DNA from: Paenibacillus sp. oral taxon 786 str. D14
Lineage (GTDB): Bacteria; Bacillota; Bacilli; Paenibacillales; Paenibacillaceae
NCBI RefSeq assembly: GCF_000159955.1
Contig: NZ_GG695972.1
Coordinates: 403,202-420,992, forward strand
Length of the DNA: 17,791 bases
Direction: 5' to 3'
The notes under the pieces are model-generated. The model saw nothing but the letters and a program-made list of their open reading frames with translations, made no database searches and was not told the DNA's origin. Each line of letters opens with the position of its first letter. Positions within the stretch are counted from its first letter, which is position 1. Position numbers and translations under genes: made by a program. This document shows, piece after piece, positions 1-6,089 of this stretch.

Positions 1-2
1 AA

Positions 3-674
3 GCGCGCGGGCTCAGCTACGCCTTCGCCCGCGGGGCCGAGCCGGTGCTGCGGGATGTTAGCCTCACGCTGTACCCTGGCGAATGGCGGCTGCTGTGCGG
101 GGACAACGGCTCCGGCAAAACCACGTTGTCCCGCCTGCTGATGGGCCTTCTGCGCCCGCCCAAAGGGACGGTGTTCTGGCAGGGCAAGGATACCGCTCGC
201 CGGACGCTGTACGATCTGGCGTCCGAGATCGGCTACGTGTTCCAGCAGCCGGAGCAGCAATTCGTTGCTTCGACGGTGCTGGACGAGCTGCTGTACAGCC
301 CGCGCGCTGAGCTTGGGCTGCGGCCGCGGGATCCTGTGCCGGAGGAATGGCGGCAGCGCGCGGAACGGATGCTGGAGGCGATCGGCTTAAGCGGTAAAAC
401 CGGCGATTCCCCGTATTGGTTAAGCGGCGGGGAGAAGCGGCTCCTGAGCGCAGCCTCTGTCATGATCTGCCCGAAGCGGCTGTATATACTCGATGAGCCC
501 ACGGCGGGCATCGATTACAGCGGTGTCCGCTTGTTAACGGCTTTGTGCCGTGAGGCGCTGGACCAAGGTGCCGCGCTGATCATGATCACCCATGAGCCGG
601 AGTTGTTTGAAGGCCAACGGGTCAAGCGTTGGCGGATCGCGGAAGGGCAGCTTCAGGACGAAGAGCGGGATTAA
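3..674 (+). CDS. ECF/CbiO-type ABC transporter ATP-binding protein, 5'-truncated by window edge
   Basis: This is the ATPase domain of an ABC importer, most like the energy-coupling-factor (EcfA/CbiO) group that powers uptake of vitamins or metal ions from the cytoplasmic face of the membrane. The reading frame is open from base 3, with typical pre-Walker sequence (LSYAFARGAEPVLRDVSL). The gene therefore almost certainly begins upstream, and the GTG at 45 is an internal codon. In order I see Walker A GDNGSGKTT (bases 99-125), a Q-loop with the CbiO-like YVFQQPEQQF (about 234-263), the signature LSGGE (about 417-434), Walker B LYILDEP followed by a D-loop (about 480-512), and the H-loop ITHEPE. 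All catalytic motifs are intact. It could be one ATPase of an EcfA1/EcfA2 pair or the second half of a two-domain fusion; the missing upstream sequence decides. The substrate cannot be told. Family call is secure. Confidence 0.9.
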   Translation, partial: ARGLSYAFARGAEPVLRDVSLTLYPGEWRLLCGDNGSGKTTLSRLLMGLLRPPKGTVFWQGKDTARRTLYDLASEIGYVFQQPEQQFVASTVLDELLYSPRAELGLRPRDPVPEEWRQRAERMLEAIGLSGKTGDSPYWLSGGEKRLLSAASVMICPKRLYILDEPTAGIDYSGVRLLTALCREALDQGAALIMITHEPELFEGQRVKRWRIAEGQLQDEERD

Positions 675-689
675 AGCTGGACAGGAAAC

Positions 690-775
690 GGTACGATAAC
701 GATGAAGCAGACGATCCAATAGACGATAGACGATAGGTTGACAATCCAATAGACGATACGTAAACATGCGGACGA
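690..775. repeat. Short GACGATA / ATCCAATAGACGATA repeat patch
   Basis: The 15-mer ATCCAATAGACGATA occurs at 714-728 and again at 744-758, a 30-base period. GACGATA occurs at 722, 729 and 752, and further GAT-rich near-copies flank it. The patch lies in the non-coding gap between the ABC ATPase stop and its terminator. It looks like slippage-type low-complexity DNA; no function is evident. Confidence 0.6.
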
Positions 776-818
776 CAAACCAGGAAAGGGCCTGTGTTTG
801 TTGTCCGCTTTCTTTTTT
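768..818 (+). terminator. Rho-independent terminator after the ABC ATPase gene
   Basis: A long GC-containing stem is formed by GCGGACGACAAACCAGG (768-784) pairing with CCTGTGTTTGTTGTCCGC (791-808). It has one bulge and a G-U pair, closes an AAAGGG loop, and is followed by a T-rich run (809-818). It ends the ATPase transcript and insulates the exporter downstream. Confidence 0.88.
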
Positions 819-831
819 CAGAGGGTTAAAT

Positions 832-837
832 TATAAT
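832..837 (+). promoter_or_regulatory. Candidate -10 element for the MFS exporter gene
   Basis: A perfect TATAAT lies just after the preceding terminator and 53 bases before the exporter's ATG. The matching -35 region at the proper distance (TTTCTT, 809-814) is poor and overlaps the terminator T-tract, so this is only a candidate. Confidence 0.35.
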
Positions 838-890
838 GAATGTTTATGGAATCCTTGCCCGGAAAGTAAAGAAAGGAAGTTTTATTCATC

Positions 891-2414
891 ATGAAACCAA
901 TGCAATTGAAACGGAATTATATTTTAACGGGCTTGCTGCTGTCCACGTTTTTAGCGGCGATCGAAGGGACTGTCATCGGTCCGGCAGGCCCGCGGATCGT
1001 TGGCGATCTGGGCGGCGCCCGGCTGCTGAGCTGGGTGTTTACCGCCTATTTGCTGACCATGTCCGTCACTACGCCGATTTTTGGGAAAATCAGCGATTTG
1101 TACGGCCGCAAACCGGTGTTTGTGATCAGTTCCCTGCTGTTCTTGGCGGGTTCGGTCCTGTCCGGCACGGCGCACAGCATGGGACAGCTGATCGGGTTCC
1201 GCGCCTTGCAGGGGATCGGAGCCGGCGGCCTGCTGCCGGTGACGTTTACGATTATCGGCGACATTTATTCCATCGAGGAACGCTCCAAGATTCAGGGCTG
1301 GATCAGCTCGGTTTGGGGCATTTCTTCTTTGATCGGGCCGCTGCTGGGCGGATATGTCGTGGATTCATTGAATTGGCGTTGGGCATTCTATTTTAATGTA
1401 CCGTTTGGCCTGCTGTCGCTCTATTTCATCATCGTCTATCTGCATGAACAGATTGAAAAACGGAAGGTGAAGGTGGACTATTTGGGAGCGGTCACCTTTA
1501 CGATTGGCGTTTCCGCTTTGCTGATTGGGCTGGCGACGGGCGGACAACAGTTTGATTGGGTTTCGCCTTGGCTGATCGGGATTTTTGCTGTGGCGGCCTG
1601 CTTCCTGGTGCTGTTCTTCGTCGTTGAGCAACGGGCCGAGGAACCGCTGGTGCCGCTGAAGCTGTTCCGTATCCGGGATATCGCCTTCTCCAATATCACC
1701 AGTCTGTTGGCAAGCGCCCTGCTCATCGGGTTAACCTCGTATCTGCCGCTCTGGGTTCAAGGAGTGCAGGGGCAAAATGCGACGACCTCCGGTCTCGTAC
1801 TCGCCCCCATGTCCATCGGTTGGATGCTTGGCTCGGTGTTGGGCGGCCGTTGGATCATTACCCGCGGCTCCCGTAACACTTCGCTGATCGGAATGGTGAT
1901 CATCGCCCTCGGTGCGTTAGGATTGGCTACGATCCAAGGCGGAACACCGATCTGGCCGCTGTTGATTTATAACGCGCTGTACGGGATCGGGTTTGGTTTT
2001 TCGTTTACCGTATTTACGATCATCTCCCAATCCTCCGTTGGTTATAACCTGCGCGGCGCCTCTACGGCGCTAAATTCCTTCGTCAAATCGATTGGGCAGA
2101 CGATTGGGGTCACCGCCTTTGGTACCTTGATTAATCTGCAGATTGTTGCCCAGACGAAGAATGGCACGGCGGCAGGGATCCCGATCTCCCAGGATGATAT
2201 CGACCAGCTGCTGTCTCCGGAAAAAGTCCACTCGCTCGCCCCCAAGCTATGGAGTGAGCTAAAGGATGTACTGGCACAAAGCCTGCATACGCTGTTTATC
2301 GTGATGGCCGTGCTTGGCATCGTTGGCATCCTATGCGCTTTCGGGCTGCGTAACCAGGCACCGGAGCAGGAGGAGGACGTCGAGGCGGGCGAGCCCTCTA
2401 TAGATAGAGCTTAA
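891..2414 (+). CDS. DHA2-family multidrug efflux MFS transporter (EmrB/QacA-like)
   Basis: This encodes a 507-residue integral membrane protein of the major facilitator superfamily, DHA2 drug:H+ antiporter branch (14 membrane segments in the family), which expels toxic organic compounds using the proton gradient. The first membrane helix carries an acidic residue (AAIEGTVIGPAGPRIV, where family members usually have LDxTIVNVALP). Motif A, GKISDLYGRK, is near residues 65-74. The antiporter motif C is visible as SSLIGPLLGG, followed by NWRWAFYFNVPFG, a DHA2 hallmark. The tail is short and acidic (EQEEDVEAGE). AAAGGAAG at 872-879 is the probable ribosome binding site, at a somewhat long spacing. 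It stands alone between two terminators. The substrate is unknown, and a role in sugar or inositol uptake is unlikely from the motifs. Confidence 0.9.
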   Translation: MKPMQLKRNYILTGLLLSTFLAAIEGTVIGPAGPRIVGDLGGARLLSWVFTAYLLTMSVTTPIFGKISDLYGRKPVFVISSLLFLAGSVLSGTAHSMGQLIGFRALQGIGAGGLLPVTFTIIGDIYSIEERSKIQGWISSVWGISSLIGPLLGGYVVDSLNWRWAFYFNVPFGLLSLYFIIVYLHEQIEKRKVKVDYLGAVTFTIGVSALLIGLATGGQQFDWVSPWLIGIFAVAACFLVLFFVVEQRAEEPLVPLKLFRIRDIAFSNITSLLASALLIGLTSYLPLWVQGVQGQNATTSGLVLAPMSIGWMLGSVLGGRWIITRGSRNTSLIGMVIIALGALGLATIQGGTPIWPLLIYNALYGIGFGFSFTVFTIISQSSVGYNLRGASTALNSFVKSIGQTIGVTAFGTLINLQIVAQTKNGTAAGIPISQDDIDQLLSPEKVHSLAPKLWSELKDVLAQSLHTLFIVMAVLGIVGILCAFGLRNQAPEQEEDVEAGEPSIDRA

Positions 2415-2432
2415 CTTCATATGGGGTTACAG

Positions 2433-2470
2433 CGGGCGGTCCCTTCATGGGACGGCCCGTTTTGCTTTTT
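2433..2470 (+). terminator. Rho-independent terminator after the DHA2 exporter
   Basis: CGGGCGGTCCC (2433-2443) pairs with GGGACGGCCCG (2449-2459) with one mismatch around a 5-base loop, followed by TTTTGCTTTTT (2460-2470). It lies 19 bases after the exporter's stop codon. Confidence 0.9.
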
Positions 2471-2569
2471 GGCGGACCTTGGGTAGCCGCGGTCTACAGT
2501 CTCTTTTGCATCAAACGGTATAAAAAAGCCTGCCTCTCCGCACCTTAACAGGAAAGGGGAGGTGTAACT

Positions 2570-2911
2570 ATGAACAAGGTCATGAACGTTGACCAACACA
2601 CGCTCGTCAACGCTTGGCAGAAGCAGCTGCCGGAATACTTGAACCCGGGAGACTCCGTACAGGTGCAAGCTGATGGGGCGGACCCCCAGGGGCTGCGGAT
2701 TCATATCAATGCGGCGGGACATCAGCTTTATTCCTTCGATTTTCAATGCTCTTATATGGACCCGCGCGAGGTTCGTGTCGAGCTGGTAGATGTGGAGCGG
2801 GATGGGCAGGCCATTGCGGAGAACAGCCAGGAAATTCAGGAGTTAACCGGAGACTATGTCCGTCATATTCATGAATGCGCGCAAGCTTTGGCGCCGCTGA
2901 CGAACCCTTAA
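2570..2911 (+). CDS. Conserved-looking hypothetical protein, 113 aa
   Basis: I do not recognise this family. It is a small soluble protein without signal peptide or membrane segment, mildly acidic, with a two-part look. An N-terminal half (NVDQHTLVNAWQKQLPEYLNPGDSVQV then a strand-rich stretch ending HQLYSFDFQCSYMDPREVRVELVDVERDG) is followed by a C-terminal helix (SQEIQELTGDYVRHIHECAQAL). The ribosome binding site is very strong (AGGGGAGGTG at about 2555-2564, ending 5 bases before the ATG), and codon use matches neighbouring real genes. A second small gene begins 26 bases after its stop, so the two are probably co-transcribed. No catalytic motif is evident. Reality of the gene is likely; function unknown. 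Confidence 0.75.
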   Translation: MNKVMNVDQHTLVNAWQKQLPEYLNPGDSVQVQADGADPQGLRIHINAAGHQLYSFDFQCSYMDPREVRVELVDVERDGQAIAENSQEIQELTGDYVRHIHECAQALAPLTNP

Positions 2912-2936
2912 CAACGAGAAAGCGAGGACCTATGCG

Positions 2937-3110
2937 ATGGCACGAAGCAAATCGGGAATCGATAAAAATTTGACGAATGTCGTAGAGGATCTGGACCGGA
3001 CCCCGGTCAACGCACACCAAGCCCAGCAGATACAGCAAAAGGTGAATGACCGCCGGCACCGCGACATTAACAACCGCGACCACAACAAGGATATGGATCC
3101 GACCCATTAG
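2937..3110 (+). CDS. Small basic/asparagine-rich hypothetical protein, 57 aa
   Basis: This is a 57-codon frame starting MARSKSGIDKNLTNVVEDL and ending NRDHNKDMDPTH. It is strongly hydrophilic, rich in Asn, Asp, Arg, Gln and His, and probably disordered or a short helix pair. It lacks a signal peptide, membrane segment or cysteine. GAGG at 2924-2927 gives a 9-base spacing to the ATG at 2937. The earlier ATG at 2932 is in another frame and stops after 13 codons. The gene follows the 113-aa gene by 26 bases and precedes the hairpins at 3131 and 3236, consistent with a two-gene transcript. It somewhat resembles in character the small basic proteins abundant in spore formers, but I cannot place it in a family. 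Confidence 0.65.
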   Translation: MARSKSGIDKNLTNVVEDLDRTPVNAHQAQQIQQKVNDRRHRDINNRDHNKDMDPTH

Positions 3111-3130
3111 GGTTTGGAGCATTCCATAAA

Positions 3131-3172
3131 AAATCACCTTATCGGGCTCATGGTCCTGAGATAAGGTGATTT
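3131..3172 (-). terminator. Hairpin with T-tract on the minus strand (terminator of marR, possibly bidirectional)
   Basis: AAATCACCTTATC (3131-3143) pairs perfectly with GATAAGGTGATTT (3160-3172) around a 16-base loop. Read on the minus strand, the stem is followed by a run of six T (the A-run at 3128-3133), as expected for termination of the leftward marR transcript. The plus-strand side has only TTTCAT, so plus-strand activity is weaker. Confidence 0.75.
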
Positions 3173-3188
3173 CATCACTCTATTCTAT

Positions 3189-3222
3189 GTAAGGGAATTC
3201 TCACGGTAAGAGAATTCTCACG
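3189..3222. repeat. 17-bp tandem direct repeat containing GAATTCTC palindrome
   Basis: GTAAGGGAATTCTCACG (3189-3205) is followed directly by GTAAGAGAATTCTCACG (3206-3222), differing at one base. The second copy contains the perfect 10-bp palindrome GAGAATTCTC. It lies between two terminator hairpins in the convergent gap and has no evident function. Confidence 0.75.
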
Positions 3223-3235
3223 GATTTCCCGAAGT

Positions 3236-3293
3236 AGGCTGTGTCCAGGTTCATCATGCCGATGAGCCATGGAAACAGCCTATTTGTTTTATT
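3236..3293 (+). terminator. Hairpin with T-rich tail on the plus strand (terminator for the small-gene transcript)
   Basis: AGGCTGTGTCCAGGTTCATC (3236-3255) pairs with GATGAGCCATGGAAACAGCCT (3261-3281) with one mismatch and a bulge around a very short loop. It is followed on the plus strand by ATTTGTTTTATTT, which overlaps the last codon of the convergent marR gene. Confidence 0.6.
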
Positions 3294-3756
3294 TCCGCAG
3301 CAACGGGGCAAGCTTCTCGGCTTCACGGCCCATTTTCTTCAGCAATTCGATCATGACCTTCTTCTCCTCATCCGTCAGCCCGCTCAGCGCGTGGTCAATC
3401 CGCTCCGCATACTCCGGATACAGCCGGTCCATCAGCTCTTTGCCTTTAGGTGTCAGATTGGCATAAATTACACGACGGTCGCGCGGGCAAGGCGTTCGGT
3501 GCAGCAAGCCGGCCGCTTCCAGCTTATCGATCACATACGTCACGTTCCCGCTTTGCAGCAGCAGCTTCGCGCCGATTTGTTGAATCGGCTGAGAGCCTTT
3601 GTAATACAGGACCTCCAGAACGGCAAAGGCCGTAGGATTAAATCCTTGGATTTTGCTCCCCATGACCGCATGCTCGTTGACGCTCTTAAATGATTTGGCA
3701 AAAACCCGGTACAAATGCAGTGACAAATCCGTTCCGCGTTGTTCGGTGGTCATCAT
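3289..3756 (-). CDS. MarR-family transcriptional regulator, MhqR-like
   Basis: This is a winged-helix MarR repressor of about 155 residues, the normal family length. The DNA-binding region reads QPIQQIGAKLLLQSGNVTYV then DKLEAAGLLHRTPCPRDRRV and the wing/hinge NLTPKGKELM, flanked by dimerisation helices. GFNPTAFAVLEVLYYKGSQP and the CPRDRR element resemble the MhqR group of Bacillus, which senses quinones and related electrophiles and represses detoxification genes. The likely start is the ATG at 3756, because AGGGCGGG sits 6 bases before it. The ATGs at 3762 and 3753 are alternatives. It is divergent from the MFS gene at 4014, so that exporter, its own gene, or both are plausible targets. 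The family is sure; MhqR-like function is an inference from sequence resemblance. Confidence 0.88.
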   Translation of the reverse strand: MMTTEQRGTDLSLHLYRVFAKSFKSVNEHAVMGSKIQGFNPTAFAVLEVLYYKGSQPIQQIGAKLLLQSGNVTYVIDKLEAAGLLHRTPCPRDRRVIYANLTPKGKELMDRLYPEYAERIDHALSGLTDEEKKVMIELLKKMGREAEKLAPLLRK

Positions 3757-3794
3757 GTGCATCCCGCCCTTATTTTATATTTGTGAATCTTTGA

Positions 3795-3806
3795 ACTTGA
3801 TCGAGT
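3795..3806. promoter_or_regulatory. Candidate MarR operator palindrome
   Basis: ACTTGATCGAGT is a 12-bp near-perfect inverted repeat (10 of 12 symmetric) in the 257-base divergent gap between marR and the MFS exporter, 39 bases upstream of the marR start. MarR proteins commonly bind palindromes in such gaps and repress one or both genes. Binding here is inferred only from position and symmetry. Confidence 0.4.
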
Positions 3807-4013
3807 ACTTGTAATCTTAAACCACCTTAGATTTAAAAAAAATATAATTTATCACAATTTGCGTCTTTTTTGTATGGAAATAAATGTAATTCTCTCTGCC
3901 TTAGGACCACAAAAATTTCATTCTGCGGCGCAGGGACGGAATCGGCCCCGAGACGGATGGAATCCCCCTTCCGTTTCATTAAGATAACTTCATAAATCAA
4001 AGCGGAGTAGGGG

Positions 4014-5363
4014 ATGTCGAAGATGAGAAGATTGGGGAAAGGTTTGGCCAGCCGGGAAACTTCCGGCCTCTTGCGAAATCGTGCTTATTTAGCGCTGTTA
4101 TCGGCGCAGTTGGTATCCAACATTGGCGACTGGTTGTATTTGCTCGCCTTGCTGACGATGGTTGGCTTGAAATGGCACGCCACACCTTGGGAAATTACAA
4201 TGGTCTCGCTTTGTATGGTGTTGCCGGTATTGTTGGGCGGACCGTTGGCGGGCATGCTTGCGGATCGATTTGAACGCAGAAAGTTGATGGTCTTCTCCGA
4301 CCTTGTGCGGTTTGGGGTGCTGCTCGGCTTCGTGTTCGTAATGGAGATCTGGCAGGTGTACGTCCTGTTGATCTTCAAGGGAATCTTGGACGTCATCTTC
4401 TCCCCGGCGAAGAACGGGAAAATTAAAGAGATTGTGCCGCATGAGCAGTTGGAACAGGCCGTTTCCTACAGTGCGATCATTGAACAGGGCACCAAAATTA
4501 TCGGTCCAGCTCTGGGCGGGATGCTGACGGCGGTATTTAGCGTAACCGTATGTTTTGTGGTGGATGCGGGAACCTTTCTCGTTTCGGCGCTCTTGCTAAC
4601 CAAGGTGCCGGGCAAGTTGCGGAGCGTTGCAGCATTGTCGAAACCGGTGGAAGGGGAAGCCGGGGAATCAGCGGCATCCGGGAAACAGAAGCGGGGGTTT
4701 TGGGCAGAAATGGCGGCCGGCATCAAAATCATCGGCGGAATTCCGCTGCTTGCCATTGCCACATTGATCCTGTGCGCGTGTTTGCTCGTTCTGCAGATCG
4801 CCGATTCGCAAGCCGTGGTTTTGTTCCGGGAGATCCCTGGGGTGCCCGATGACTTGCTGGGGTGGTGCATTACGTTTAGCGGGGTAGGCACCTTAACTGC
4901 GGCGTGGCTCACGCAGCGCCTCAAGATCACTCCGCTGTATAAAATGGGGATCGGCGGAGCCATGCTGGGGTTGGTGTTCGCGGCAGCAGGCTTTATCGTG
5001 AGCCGGGTCACGTTTACCGACGGAGTCATGGCGTTGATGCTGGCATTGTTCGCATTCGCCGGATTAGGCGCGGGGATGACGTTTATCCCGTTCCAGGTCA
5101 CGCTGCAGCAGCGGACCCCGGAAGCGGTGACCGGGCGCGTTTTTGGAACGGTATCGAGCTTGACCTCGACCGCAACGCTGATCGGACCGTTGTTTGGCGG
5201 CTCGCTGGTGACCGCCTTTGGGCCGGAACCCGCCTTCATTGTATCGGGCAGCCTGATGGCCGTCATCGGCTTCCTGCTCTTGTCGATTGCCCCGGCCATT
5301 ATGAAGCGGGACCGCGCCGCAGCTGTACCGGCAGTGGAGACTGTGGGAGCTGTGGAGGCGTAA
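4014..5363 (+). CDS. MFS transporter, EntS/MFS_3-like exporter
   Basis: This is a 449-residue 12-helix major facilitator protein of the branch that includes enterobactin exporter EntS and related macrolide or peptide exporters. The N-terminus RNRAYLALLSAQLVSNIGDW leads into the first helix, and motif A is GMLADRFERRKLMVFSDLVR. The branch-typical cytoplasmic segment follows as SPAKNGKIKEIVPHEQLEQA then EQGTKIIGPALGG. The central hydrophilic loop (about residues 205-240) separates the two six-helix halves. The second half ends with the family-like QRTPEAVTGRVFGTVSSLTS segment. Two starts are possible: 4014 (GGAG with 6-base spacing) or 4023 (AGGGG with 9-base spacing). The stop TAA overlaps an ATG (TAATG), suggesting coupling to the damaged ABC gene behind it. 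The divergent MarR gene is a likely regulator. The substrate is unknown. Confidence 0.88.
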   Translation: MSKMRRLGKGLASRETSGLLRNRAYLALLSAQLVSNIGDWLYLLALLTMVGLKWHATPWEITMVSLCMVLPVLLGGPLAGMLADRFERRKLMVFSDLVRFGVLLGFVFVMEIWQVYVLLIFKGILDVIFSPAKNGKIKEIVPHEQLEQAVSYSAIIEQGTKIIGPALGGMLTAVFSVTVCFVVDAGTFLVSALLLTKVPGKLRSVAALSKPVEGEAGESAASGKQKRGFWAEMAAGIKIIGGIPLLAIATLILCACLLVLQIADSQAVVLFREIPGVPDDLLGWCITFSGVGTLTAAWLTQRLKITPLYKMGIGGAMLGLVFAAAGFIVSRVTFTDGVMALMLALFAFAGLGAGMTFIPFQVTLQQRTPEAVTGRVFGTVSSLTSTATLIGPLFGGSLVTAFGPEPAFIVSGSLMAVIGFLLLSIAPAIMKRDRAAAVPAVETVGAVEA

Positions 5364-5754
5364 TGGAACGGAAGTGAATATTCATCAGGCGGGATACGAG
5401 TCAGGGATGGCCGCCATCAAACAAATTTCGCTCGAAGTGAAGCCCGGTGTTCTTACCGGGCTGATCGGGCTTAACGGAGCGGGGAAGAGCACCACGCTGA
5501 AGGCGATTGGCCTGCTGCCGTTTGCGGACGCCGAGGTGACACTTCATGGCGGGGCGAACCATTATGCTTATATTCCGGAGCAGCCGGTATTTTACGATAC
5601 GCTGACGTTATGGGAGCATTTGGGGCTGGCCGCCCGCAGCAAAACATCTATGACAACGATGGCGTCTAAGGCATCCACGGGCGTATTGCTCGCCAGATGG
5701 CTTGGCGGCTTCTCCCGTGAAATGGGCTTATCCTTCAGACGATGGAGATCGTAG
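5363..5754 (+). pseudogene. Decayed ABC transporter ATP-binding protein gene (truncated, probably frameshifted)
   Basis: The intact part encodes the first third of an ABC ATPase resembling the EcsA-like export type: AIKQISLEVKPG, Walker A GLNGAGKSTT, then AYIPEQPVFYDTLTLWEHL. About residue 90 the family resemblance ends, and a 35-residue unrelated tail (from SKTSMTTMASKAS to FRRWRS) runs to a stop. The ABC signature, Walker B, D-loop and H-loop are missing, so it cannot be a working ATPase. The natural start also looks broken. ATG at 5363 overlaps the MFS stop and has GGAGG 4 bases upstream, but it reads MERK then TGA. Adding one base there would give MERKVNIHQAGY, joining the ABC frame, which is otherwise open only from a GTG at 5374 without a good ribosome site. 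Inference: one small deletion plus loss of the 3' two thirds. Confidence 0.75.
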
Positions 5755-5791
5755 GCGAGGGTAGCCCCCCTTTAAATCATAGGATAGGTCA

Positions 5792-5803
5792 TAAAGCGCT
5801 TTA
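5792..5803. promoter_or_regulatory. LacI-type operator-like palindrome O1 (TAAAGCGCTTTA)
   Basis: TAAAGCGCTTTA is a perfect 12-bp palindrome with the central CG typical of LacI/GalR-family operators. It lies between the dead ABC gene and the terminator at 5816, upstream of iolD. A close copy lies 208 bases downstream. Assignment to the LacI-family protein encoded at 13422 is an inference. Confidence 0.5.
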
Positions 5804-5815
5804 CTAGATCCACGA

Positions 5816-5863
5816 AAAACAACCTGGTATTGTAATTCTGACGCCGGGTTGTTTTATTTTTTG
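5816..5863 (+). terminator. Rho-independent terminator upstream of the iol operon
   Basis: AAAACAACCTGG (5816-5827) pairs with CCGGGTTGTTTT (5844-5855) with one wobble pair, followed by a T-rich tract to 5863. It ends the MFS/ABC transcript and isolates the inositol operon. Confidence 0.88.
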
Positions 5864-5999
5864 TTTGTTCGCGCTCGTCTCAAAAACCGCCGTTTCGACC
5901 GAGAAATCGAGAATTCCTGATTTTTCTACACCTTTGTCGAGATCTACCCAAGCCCCAAAAAATGATTGCGCTCACTGCAAATTTATAGTAAAAAGTTAA

Positions 6000-6011
6000 T
6001 TAAGCGCTTCA
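6000..6011. promoter_or_regulatory. LacI-type operator-like palindrome O2 (TTAAGCGCTTCA)
   Basis: TTAAGCGCTTCA keeps the perfect core AAGCGCTT and differs from the upstream palindrome at only two of 12 positions. It lies 20 bases before the candidate -35 of the iol promoter. Two similar sites plus a LacI-family gene at the end of the operon suggest operator function. Confidence 0.5.
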
Positions 6012-6030
6012 CTTAATTTGAACATAGAAG

Positions 6031-6059
6031 TTTACGATAAATTGAAAGCGTTGTATTTT
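6031..6059 (+). promoter_or_regulatory. Candidate iol operon promoter with cre/LacI-like site in the spacer
   Basis: TTTACG (6031-6036, 4 of 6 to TTGACA) and TATTTT (6054-6059, 4 of 6 to TATAAT) are separated by 17 bases. Between and overlapping them is TGAAAGCGTTGTAT (6043-6056), which matches 12 of 14 positions of the CcpA cre consensus TGWAANCGNTNWCA and also resembles the AAGCGCTT palindromes upstream. A repressor bound here would block polymerase. It could be a cre site for carbon catabolite repression or a third site for the local LacI-family protein. Confidence 0.45.
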
Positions 6060-6089
6060 TAAGAGATTAATGAAAAGTGGGAGGGCAAA

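Larger units (their letters stand above)
5755..6089. other. Non-coding control region before iolD
   Basis: This 335-base gap has no supportable gene. It holds a perfect LacI-type palindrome (5792), a terminator (5816-5863), an AT-rich stretch with no recognised element (about 5870-5995), a second palindrome (6000-6011), and a promoter candidate with a third operator-like site (6031-6059). The iolD ribosome binding site GGGAGGG follows at about 6079-6085. No riboswitch fold was recognised. Confidence 0.6.

Noticed and set aside
738..766. TTGACA with TAAACA at 17-base spacing as a promoter
   Set aside because: The -10 is poor (3 of 6) and the transcript would start inside the terminator hairpin at 768-818.
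836..1396. A 186-codon plus-strand frame overlapping the start of the DHA2 exporter
   Set aside because: It overlaps the exporter in another frame, the product is Arg/Gly/Asp-rich without domain features, and the exporter frame has clear family motifs.
891..2414. The first MFS protein as the inositol transporter
   Set aside because: It is far from the iol operon, separated by several terminators and other genes, and has DHA2 drug-exporter motifs rather than sugar-porter motifs.
4466..5299. A 277-codon open frame on the minus strand antisense to the second MFS gene
   Set aside because: It is the mirror of a convincing membrane protein gene, has a Ser/Pro/Thr/Ala-rich low-information product and no ribosome site.
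5966..5979. TTGCGCTCACTGC, identical to a stretch near the lac promoter used in cloning vectors
   Set aside because: The identity is only 13 bases and the flanking sequence does not match, so vector contamination is not supported; it is most likely chance.
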